From assembly GCA_027034965.1 (NCBI GenBank), contig JALVWL010000003.1, forward strand, positions 1 through 5,421: a stretch of DNA of 5,421 bases, in the 5' to 3' direction. Source of the stretch: Candidatus Omnitrophota bacterium. Its GTDB lineage: Bacteria > Omnitrophota > Gorgyraeia > S143-82. This document shows positions 1 through 5,421 of the stretch, piece after piece. Positions within the stretch are counted from its first letter, which is position 1; the number at the start of each line of letters is the position of its first letter. Below the pieces are notes generated by a model. It was not told where the DNA came from and made no database searches. It saw only the letters and a program-made list of their open reading frames with translations. The position numbers and the translations under genes are program-made.

Positions 1-465
1 AAAGAGGTAAGAAGGATTTTAGAGACAGACTATGTGGATAACAGGTTAGAGGATAGTGACCGTCGTCAGATAGATGAGCACCTCAAATTCTGCGGGGACT
101 GCAGACAGTATCTTGAGGACCTAAAGACCATTTCTGCGAGTATGTCTGGTTTGAGGGAAGAGCCACCGCCGTTTATATGGGAGAACATAAGGAGGGATAT
201 TTATAGCAAACATGCCTCTAATCTCTGGGATTTCTCCATCCTTTGGGATGGATTTTGGAAAGGACTAATGCAGAGAAGGAGGGCAGTGGTGCTGGCATCT
301 TTATTGATATTTTTTGGATTGATTGCTGTAGGAGTCTACACGTATAAAGAGATGCGATATGCCCAGGCCGAAGAGTATTTAGAGGAAGAGCTTCAATTCC
401 TCGATATGTTGTCTGACGACGATGCCTTTGAAGATTTTTTGGTGGGGGAAGGGGTTTTTTCTTGA
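1..465 (+). CDS. Membrane anti-sigma factor with zf-HC2 zinc finger (5' partial)
   Basis: Probable anti-sigma factor that holds an ECF sigma factor at the inner membrane. The frame is open from base 1. The first codons (KEVRRILETDYVDNRLEDSD) already match the zf-HC2 pattern, in which a cysteine a few residues further upstream is followed by L..Y(L/V)D..L, so the real start is before the window and GTG at 34 is internal. The remaining zinc ligands are visible as H-x3-C-x2-C (EHLKFCGDC; His at 79-81, Cys at 91-93 and 100-102). A cytoplasmic stretch follows, then one hydrophobic membrane segment (about 283-342) after an RRR positive cluster. The short, very acidic C-terminal part (rich in E and D, ending GVFS) would lie in the periplasm. 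This N-in, single-pass layout is typical of zf-HC2 anti-sigma factors. An ECF sigma gene is expected immediately upstream but is not in view. The sigma partner and the stimulus are unknown. Confidence 0.8.
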   Translation, partial: KEVRRILETDYVDNRLEDSDRRQIDEHLKFCGDCRQYLEDLKTISASMSGLREEPPPFIWENIRRDIYSKHASNLWDFSILWDGFWKGLMQRRRAVVLASLLIFFGLIAVGVYTYKEMRYAQAEEYLEEELQFLDMLSDDDAFEDFLVGEGVFS

Positions 466-470
466 TGTAT

Positions 471-499
471 GGAACTTATTTGAGAAGATTGTTGTCTAA
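471..499 (+). promoter_or_regulatory. Predicted ECF (sigma-E-type) promoter for the Spy-like gene
   Basis: The -35 element GGAACTT is at 471-477 and the -10 element GTCTAA at 494-499, 16 bases apart (17 to the TCTAA core). GGAACTT plus TCTAA at about this spacing is the classical E. coli sigma-E-type promoter. It begins 5 bases after the anti-sigma stop codon. A transcript would start near 505-508 and reach the ATG at 548 with a leader of about 40 bases that contains a good ribosome binding site. The motif match is seen directly. That the sigma factor partnered with the adjacent anti-sigma factor uses it is inference. Confidence 0.68.
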
Positions 500-536
500 A
501 TAGTGCGGACAGGGAAAAGGAAGTACTTGAGAACAG

Positions 537-542
537 AGGAGG
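537..542 (+). promoter_or_regulatory. Ribosome binding site deciding the start of the Spy-like gene
   Basis: AGGAGG, inside AGAGGAGGT at 535-543, lies 5 bases before ATG 548. This strong Shine-Dalgarno sequence favours ATG 548 over the in-frame GTG at 503, which has no comparable site and would put 15 charged residues before the signal peptide. Confidence 0.8.
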
Positions 543-547
543 TAGAG

Positions 548-1138
548 ATGAAAGGGATGCGCGTAATCAAGGGGTTGGTGGTTTTGGTGCCTATAATTGC
601 GATTGCCTCTCTTGTCTATGCTGGCCCTGGCGGGCATGGCTCTTCGGATGTAGGTGATAGATGGCAGGAGAGGGGCGGTATGATGAGGGGTCTTCAGCTG
701 GATGAAGAACAGCAGGATAAGTTGTTGGAGATGAAGAGGAAAAATATGGAGCAGATGCGCAGCTACCGCCAGAGCTTGAGAGAGAAGAGGCGAGAACTGG
801 CCAGGGTCTTAAAGTCAGATGACATAGATGTGTCAAAGGCAGAGACCCTGGTAGAGGAGATAGTTTCCATACAGAAGAAGATGCTTAAGGCCAGGGTGAG
901 GCATATGAAGCAGCTTAGGGACTTGTTAGGGCCTGAGAAGTATAAAGAGTTCATCTCTAGGGCGCGAAATCGCAGGAGAGGACATATGAGGAATAATCGC
1001 TGGCAAGAGGGTGGTGATTGGGACAGAGATGGGGATTGGCATAGGGGCCCGGGACGCAGGCGTATGGATGGTATGCGAGGTGGAATGATGGGGCCAATGC
1101 ATAATGATGATATGGATTATGGTTATGATGAAGATTAA
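548..1138 (+). CDS. Spy/CpxP-like exported helical protein with His/Met/Asp/Arg-rich tail
   Basis: Likely periplasmic protein of 196 aa of the Spy/CpxP/ZraP/CnrX-like group (chaperones and heavy-metal sensors). Residues 1-25 form a clear signal peptide: a short basic N-terminus, a hydrophobic core (about 9-23) and a V-Y-A cleavage site before G26. Residues 51-138 are predicted helical and charged. They open with LDEEQ (51-55) and close with LGPEKYKEF (127-135), which resemble the two LTxxQ-type motifs that mark this family. There is no cysteine. The tail (139-196) is low-complexity, with a GDWDRDGDW stretch, an MRGGMMGPMH stretch and an acidic end. It could bind metal or be disordered, which is inference. 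The gene follows an anti-sigma gene behind an ECF-type promoter, which suits a stress-induced chaperone or a signal sensor feeding back on the sigma factor. The exact substrate cannot be told, and family assignment rests on motif and architecture only. Confidence 0.7.
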   Translation: MKGMRVIKGLVVLVPIIAIASLVYAGPGGHGSSDVGDRWQERGGMMRGLQLDEEQQDKLLEMKRKNMEQMRSYRQSLREKRRELARVLKSDDIDVSKAETLVEEIVSIQKKMLKARVRHMKQLRDLLGPEKYKEFISRARNRRRGHMRNNRWQEGGDWDRDGDWHRGPGRRRMDGMRGGMMGPMHNDDMDYGYDED

Positions 1139-1161
1139 GGTTGAATCTTTCCCTGCCTTTA

Positions 1162-1194
1162 AGGGCCCTGCAGGTGCAGGGCCCTGATTTTATT
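1162..1194 (+). terminator. Rho-independent terminator after the Spy-like gene
   Basis: A perfect 10-bp inverted repeat, AGGGCCCTGC (1162-1171) with GCAGGGCCCT (1176-1185), has a 4-base AGGT loop and is followed by GATTTTATT. It begins 23 bases after the stop codon at 1138. On the opposite strand no T-rich tract follows the stem, so it works for + strand transcription only. It separates the regulatory locus from the mutS promoter. Confidence 0.88.
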
Positions 1195-1211
1195 CAAGGA
1201 CAAAAACCCCA

Positions 1212-1240
1212 TTGCCAAGTCTTCTTAACTCTGTTATAAC
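1212..1240 (+). promoter_or_regulatory. Housekeeping-type promoter of mutS-mutL, with +1 predicted on the mutS ATG
   Basis: The -35 element TTGCCA (1212-1217) and the -10 element TATAAC (1235-1240) each match 5 of 6 bases of the sigma-70 consensus, with an ideal 17-base spacer. A TGt extended -10 lies at 1232-1234. Numbering the -10 hexamer as -12 to -7 puts +1 at 1247, the A of the mutS start codon. There is no Shine-Dalgarno sequence between the promoter and the ATG, so a leaderless transcript is the simplest reading. Confidence 0.72.
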
Positions 1241-1246
1241 CAACCT

Positions 1247-3763
1247 ATGGACAAACAGACCCCTATGTTGAAGCAGTACAAGCAGATTAAGGCGAAATAT
1301 AGGGATTATATATTGTTTTTTCGCCTTGGCGACTTTTATGAGATGTTCTTTGAGGATGCAAAGACTGCCTCGCGCATCCTTGATGTGGTCCTGACTAGCC
1401 GCAATGCTGGGAAGGATACCCGGATACCGATGTGTGGTATCCCCTATCATTCAGCAGATACTTATATATCTAAATTGATTAAATCAGGGCTGAAAGTCGC
1501 TATCTGCGAACAGGTTGAGGATCCTAAAAAAGCAAAGGGGATAGTCAGGCGAGAGGTCATCCGCACGATTACCCCTGGCACGTTCATAGATGAGGACCCG
1601 TCAGAGCAGCCACTGCTTGCGGCTGTCTCAGGCGAAAGAGAGGTTTCTCTATCAGTCTTAGACATAACCGCTGGCTCTGTAAAGGTAGCCCAGATGCAGG
1701 CATCTGAGTTGATTGACTATTTGTTGATTGCAAGGGTAAAAGAGGCAATCTATCCAGAGTCTAATTCCTATCTCAAAAAGCTCCTCTCCCATCCATTGCT
1801 GAAGGCAAAGAGGGTAACCATTACCCCTTATTTTGACTGGGCGTTTTCAGAGGAGTTTGCAAAGGATGAGCTTCCCAAAGGGGTTGGGCTTTCTTTCCTC
1901 TCAAGGCTTGGAATTGGTAGGCAGGCCCTTGGCAGTATTGGTGCGGTTATGCGCTATGCCAGAGAGATGGCACACGCCAGCCTTGAGCACGTGGGCAGTA
2001 TCGGCCTTATCCAGCCAAGGGATGCGATGTATATCCAGCCAGCTGCCTTCTCTGGGCTTGGGATAGATGAGCTGATATCGGTTATTGACAGGACAAAGAC
2101 AGCAATGGGCAGGCGCAGGTTGAGGGAGATGTTTGTCTCGCCTTTGATAGATGTGGAAAAGATAAGGCAGCGACAGGGGGTGGTTAGGTTATTGCTGGAT
2201 AATATAGATACCGCTATTGCCCTTTCCCAGAGGCTGCGGCAGATCGGCGATATTGAGCGGAGTCTGTCGCGCATCTCCTGCGGATACCAGCGGGCAAGGG
2301 ACATTATCTCTCTGCGCAACGGGCTTGTGCTTTTGCGGGAAATAAAGGCGCAGTTTAGGGAGCTATTGTCTCAAAATGAGAGGTTGTCTATTGATGTTCC
2401 GGATGAACTTGCCAGTCTGCTTGAGCAGGCAATCGTTGACAGTCTGCCCCAGAGGAGTGAGGGTAATCTCATTCGCCAGGGGTATTCAGAGGAGATAGAC
2501 CGCCTGCGCAATATAAAGGAAAGAGGCGATGATTATCTTAGGGAGCTGCAGGAGAGGGAGATAAGGGAGACAGGGATACAGTCGTTAAAGGTAAAATACA
2601 ATAAGGTCTTTGGATATTACATAGAGGTTACGAAGGCAAATACCCATTTAGTCCCTGACAGGTATATTCGCAAACAAACTCTTGTCAATGCTGAGAGGTA
2701 CATTACAGAGGAGCTTAAGGCGTTTGAAGAAGAGATATTAAACGCCGAGCAAAGGCTTTTGGAGGAAGAGGCAAGGATAGTCTCTTTCCTTTGCGAGAGG
2801 ATAATAGCAGAGGCAGGGGATGTGCTCAGACTCTGTCGTCAGGTCGGAGATATTGATGCATTCCTTTCGCTTGCGATCTCTGCAAAGGAGCTGAATTACA
2901 CCTGTCCGATTGTTACGGATGGAGTTGATATAGAGATAAGGAGCGGCCGTCATCCTATTGTTGAGCTTACGACGGATGATTTTATCCCCAACGATATATC
3001 TATCACAGGAGAGAAAAACTTTTTCGTAATAACCGGGCCGAATATGGCCGGCAAGTCCACCTTTATCCGCCAGATCGGATTAATCGTTCTTATGGCTCAG
3101 GCAGGTTCGTTTGTGCCGGCTGATTATGCATCTATTGGCATAGTGGACAGCCTGTTTTCGCGCATAGGGAGTCACGATGAGATATTCAAGGGGCAGAGCA
3201 CGTTTATGGTGGAGATGAGCCAGACAGCAGCGATACTCAGCAGTGCTGGTAAACGCAGTCTGGTTATACTGGATGAGGTGGGCCGGGGAACCAGCACATA
3301 CGATGGTATGAGTATTGCGTGGGCAGTCTCTGAATACCTTGCGCGTAACAACGTGCGCACCCTGTTTGCAACCCATTTTCATGAGCTTACCAGCCTTGAG
3401 AATGAGCTTCCTAATGTGAAGAACTTAAGCGTTGCAGTAAAGGAGTGGGGCGATGAGGTGGTGTTTTTGCATAAGATAATAGAGGGCGGAAGCGACCAGA
3501 GTTACGGTATATACGTTGCAAAGATAGCAGGCCTGCCCCGTGATGTGCTTGAGCGGGCAAAGGAGATTTTGTCAAGATTAGAGCAGCGCAGCCCTGATAT
3601 GGAGCTTGCAAGCAAAAGGATAGAGGCAAAGGAGAGACAGATCCCTTTGTTTTACGATCCAGCAATTGCCATTTATAATGAGTTAAAAGAGATGGATTTA
3701 GACCGCCTCTCTCCGATAGAGGCGATTAACAGGCTTTACGAATGGAAAAAGAGAATAGGATAA
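1247..3763 (+). CDS. mutS: DNA mismatch repair protein MutS
   Basis: MutS finds base mismatches and small loops after replication and recruits MutL in an ATP-dependent way. The 838 aa are close to the 853 of E. coli MutS. ATG 1247 is supported by the usual N-terminal TPM-QY pattern. Domain I (about 5-115) has GDFYE, with F30 and E32 as the mismatch-stacking Phe and contacting Glu. A connector, the core lever and a clamp (about 430-520, including KVKYNKVFGYYIEVTK) follow. The ATPase has Walker A GPNMAGKST (597-605), Walker B LVILDE (D676, E677), the signature region GRGTSTYDG (679-687) and ATHFHEL (708-714). QIPLF (798-802) fits a sliding-clamp binding motif, followed by the C-terminal helical tail ending in NRLYEWKKRIG. 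One oddity is that the core stretch around 260-290 (MYIQPAAFSGLGIDELISVI) departs from the usual LD..T..NLEL pattern and looks shorter. The start has no ribosome binding site. The end overlaps mutL by 22 bases. Confidence 0.98.
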   Translation: MDKQTPMLKQYKQIKAKYRDYILFFRLGDFYEMFFEDAKTASRILDVVLTSRNAGKDTRIPMCGIPYHSADTYISKLIKSGLKVAICEQVEDPKKAKGIVRREVIRTITPGTFIDEDPSEQPLLAAVSGEREVSLSVLDITAGSVKVAQMQASELIDYLLIARVKEAIYPESNSYLKKLLSHPLLKAKRVTITPYFDWAFSEEFAKDELPKGVGLSFLSRLGIGRQALGSIGAVMRYAREMAHASLEHVGSIGLIQPRDAMYIQPAAFSGLGIDELISVIDRTKTAMGRRRLREMFVSPLIDVEKIRQRQGVVRLLLDNIDTAIALSQRLRQIGDIERSLSRISCGYQRARDIISLRNGLVLLREIKAQFRELLSQNERLSIDVPDELASLLEQAIVDSLPQRSEGNLIRQGYSEEIDRLRNIKERGDDYLRELQEREIRETGIQSLKVKYNKVFGYYIEVTKANTHLVPDRYIRKQTLVNAERYITEELKAFEEEILNAEQRLLEEEARIVSFLCERIIAEAGDVLRLCRQVGDIDAFLSLAISAKELNYTCPIVTDGVDIEIRSGRHPIVELTTDDFIPNDISITGEKNFFVITGPNMAGKSTFIRQIGLIVLMAQAGSFVPADYASIGIVDSLFSRIGSHDEIFKGQSTFMVEMSQTAAILSSAGKRSLVILDEVGRGTSTYDGMSIAWAVSEYLARNNVRTLFATHFHELTSLENELPNVKNLSVAVKEWGDEVVFLHKIIEGGSDQSYGIYVAKIAGLPRDVLERAKEILSRLEQRSPDMELASKRIEAKERQIPLFYDPAIAIYNELKEMDLDRLSPIEAINRLYEWKKRIG

Positions 3764-5421
3764 ACGTACTACCACCCCATATTGCAAATAAGATAGCCGC
3801 AGGCGAGGTGGTTGAAAGGCCGGCATCGGTTGTAAAGGAGCTGCTTGAAAACAGCCTTGACGCAGGCGCAGATGAGGTGCGTATTCAGATCGTTGATGCT
3901 GGCAAGAAACAGATACGAGTAAGGGACAATGGCATTGGTATTCAACCTGATGACTTAGAGAAGGCATTTTTAAGGCATGCAACCAGTAAGATTGCCAGCA
4001 TAGATGATTTGTTTGCGATTACCTTTATGGGATTTAGAGGCGAGGCATTGTTTAGCATCGCTGCTGTCAGCAGGGTCTTGCTTCGCAGTAAAGTAAAGGG
4101 GAAAGATGCATGGGAGATAGAGGTGGTCTCTGGCAGGGTAAATGCAAAGAGGCCCACCTCTATGACAGACGGCACAGAGGTCATTGTATCAAACCTATTC
4201 TTTAACACACCAGCAAGGCTTAAGTTTCTAAAGTCAGACCGCACAGAAGAGAGGCAGATTATAAATACGGTTTTGCCCTATACCATAATCTATCCTGAAA
4301 AACAGATAACACTTGCCTCAGATAAGAGAGAGATAATAGGGCAGATGGAGAAGGACCTGCTCAAGAGGATAGAGCGTCTGTTTGGGATAGAGCCGTCTAA
4401 TACCATAACCGGAGAGGCGCAGCTTACAACCCATCGCGCAAGGATAAGATTTGTCCTCACAGATATCAATATCCGCAGGCCAAAGCGAGACTGTCAGTTT
4501 ATATTCGTAAATAGGCGTCCGGTGGTTATCCCTGCCCTGCAGGCGGTGATAAACAAGGCCTATCGCGTGATTCTGCCAGAGGGAAGTTTCCCTGCATTTT
4601 TTATCTGGATAGACCTTTCGCCAGAGGATGTGGACGTCAATATCCACCCGACCAAGAGAGAGGTCAGGTTTAAGGAGGAGGGGATTATCTATTCCATTGG
4701 CAGGTTTATTGAACGGAGCCTGTCAGGGACATCGCCTGTGGCAGTTGATTTGCATAAGCTAAAGACTGCGCCACAGTTTTTGGGGGCCAGGAAGACGACT
4801 TTTACTGATAAAGGCACGTTAAGGGAGAGGTTGTCCGCATATCCACATTTAAAAGAAGAAAAGATCTCTTTTTCCTCTAGAGAGAGGATAAAAGAGCCTT
4901 CAGCTGTTTATGGCGTATCACCAAAGAAGGAGTTTTCATTTTTTAAGGAATCGTTGGATAAGAGAGATGAGGGGATAAAAGATGAGATTAAACGCTTTAG
5001 GCCAATAGGTGTCTTTATGAATAAATACGGCCTTGCCGAGGCAGGAAGTAGTCTCTATGTCATAGATATGCACGCGGCCCAGGAGAAGGTGGCCTATGAA
5101 AGGTTATTGAAACAGATAGAGACAGGCAATATAGATGTCCAGAATCTACTTACGCCTATTCCTATAAGATTGAGCATAGAAGAAATAGAGGTATTTGACG
5201 AGATAAAGGATGTATTTTCTGAGATGGGCTTTGATATATCTGAATGGAAGGATAATACCATTGCAATAAATGCCTACCCTGTGATAATAAAGGATATAGA
5301 GACAGCCGTGCGCCAGATTTTGTCAGAGAAGATTTCCATTTCGGATATAAGTCAGGTAAAGGAGATGATTGCCAGAAGGGCATGTCGCGGCTCTATTATG
5401 GCAGGAGACAGCCTCTCTTTA
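3742..5421 (+). CDS. mutL: DNA mismatch repair protein MutL, endonuclease type (3' partial)
   Basis: MutL couples MutS recognition to strand incision. The frame is open for 560 codons to the window end. An in-frame stop at 3727-3729 leaves ATG 3742 as the only plausible start; only a weak AGG (3731-3733) precedes it, so translational coupling to mutS is likely. The GHKL ATPase (about 1-330) shows E33 and ENSLDAGA (36-43, Mg-binding N37), DNGIG (62-66), GFRGEAL (97-103), VNRRP (256-260) and HPTKREVRF with K305. A variable linker spans about 335-425. The C-terminal domain has DMHA-x2-E-x4-E (442-453), the metal-dependent endonuclease motif absent from E. coli MutL, with Met replacing the usual Gln. 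It also has QNLLTP (467-472), at the place of the clamp-binding motif of Bacillus MutL, and the ACR motif (547-549). The final CPHGRP-type zinc motif should lie just past the window and is not seen. This implies MutH-independent repair. Confidence 0.97.
   Translation, partial: MEKENRINVLPPHIANKIAAGEVVERPASVVKELLENSLDAGADEVRIQIVDAGKKQIRVRDNGIGIQPDDLEKAFLRHATSKIASIDDLFAITFMGFRGEALFSIAAVSRVLLRSKVKGKDAWEIEVVSGRVNAKRPTSMTDGTEVIVSNLFFNTPARLKFLKSDRTEERQIINTVLPYTIIYPEKQITLASDKREIIGQMEKDLLKRIERLFGIEPSNTITGEAQLTTHRARIRFVLTDINIRRPKRDCQFIFVNRRPVVIPALQAVINKAYRVILPEGSFPAFFIWIDLSPEDVDVNIHPTKREVRFKEEGIIYSIGRFIERSLSGTSPVAVDLHKLKTAPQFLGARKTTFTDKGTLRERLSAYPHLKEEKISFSSRERIKEPSAVYGVSPKKEFSFFKESLDKRDEGIKDEIKRFRPIGVFMNKYGLAEAGSSLYVIDMHAAQEKVAYERLLKQIETGNIDVQNLLTPIPIRLSIEEIEVFDEIKDVFSEMGFDISEWKDNTIAINAYPVIIKDIETAVRQILSEKISISDISQVKEMIARRACRGSIMAGDSLSL

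Noticed and set aside
34..36. GTG as start codon of the anti-sigma gene
   Set aside because: No ribosome binding site is present, and the frame upstream is open and encodes conserved zf-HC2 residues.
441..460. G-runs followed by TTTTTT as a terminator or G-quadruplex at the end of the anti-sigma gene
   Set aside because: No stem pairs upstream of the T-run, there are too few separate G-runs for a quadruplex, and the stretch lies inside coding sequence.
503..547. GTG at 503 as start of the Spy-like gene
   Set aside because: It lies at or before the predicted transcript start, lacks a ribosome binding site, and would place a charged 15-residue extension before the signal peptide. ATG 548 has AGGAGG at the right distance.
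1151..1181. Alternative pairing of CCCTGC (1151-1156) with GCAGGG (1176-1181) as an antiterminator or riboswitch-like switch
   Set aside because: A 6-bp alternative cannot compete with the perfect 10-bp terminator stem, and no ligand-binding structure is visible around it.
1139..1246. Possible small RNA or short gene between the Spy-like gene and mutS
   Set aside because: The 108 bases are fully explained by the terminator (1162-1194) and the mutS promoter (1212-1240); no room remains for another unit.
1954..2319. Antisense open frame of about 120 codons inside mutS
   Set aside because: It lies opposite strongly conserved MutS coding sequence, has no ribosome binding site or recognisable protein features, and is a by-product of codon composition.
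4318..4647. Antisense open frame of about 110 codons inside mutL
   Set aside because: The + strand here encodes conserved MutL ATPase-domain sequence, including VNRRP and the region before HPTK; the reverse product shows no domain features.

Overview
The window reads entirely on the + strand. It holds two short transcription units: the 3' part of an envelope-stress/metal-type regulatory locus, then the mismatch-repair pair mutS-mutL. Moderate GC, heavy use of AGG/AGA (Arg) and ATA (Ile) codons, and a Spy-like exported protein point to a diderm bacterium outside the well-studied model groups. A Candidatus Omnitrophota-like lineage is my best guess, from codon style and protein flavour only. 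It is an inference with low confidence.

Bases 1-465 are the 3' part of a membrane anti-sigma factor with a zinc-finger (zf-HC2) N-terminus; its start lies before the window. Directly after its stop is a GGAACTT...GTCTAA pair (471-499), a near-textbook promoter for an ECF/sigma-E-type sigma factor. It sits in front of an exported, helical Spy/CpxP-like protein (548-1138) with a His/Met/Asp/Arg-rich tail. The likely logic is that an ECF sigma factor (expected just upstream, not seen) is held by the membrane anti-sigma factor and, when released, transcribes the Spy-like gene. A perfect 10-bp stem with a T-rich tract (1162-1194) ends this unit.

Bases 1212-1240 hold a strong housekeeping-type promoter (TTGCCA, 17 bp, TGt-TATAAC). 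Its predicted +1 falls exactly on the A of the mutS ATG at 1247, and there is no Shine-Dalgarno sequence, so mutS is probably translated from a leaderless mRNA. MutS (838 aa) is complete, with the mismatch-reading F-Y-E motif, the ABC ATPase motifs and a C-terminal QIPLF sliding-clamp motif. mutL starts 22 bases before the mutS stop and runs off the window end after 560 codons. It carries the GHKL ATPase motifs and, unlike E. coli MutL, the metal-dependent endonuclease motif (as DMHA rather than DQHA) and a QNLLTP clamp-binding motif. Together this describes a MutH-independent mismatch-repair system in which MutL does the nicking.

No mobile elements, CRISPR arrays, tRNA or rRNA genes were seen. 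I did not find an obviously undescribed system. The most interesting points are the ECF promoter placed inside the regulatory locus and the leaderless mutS.
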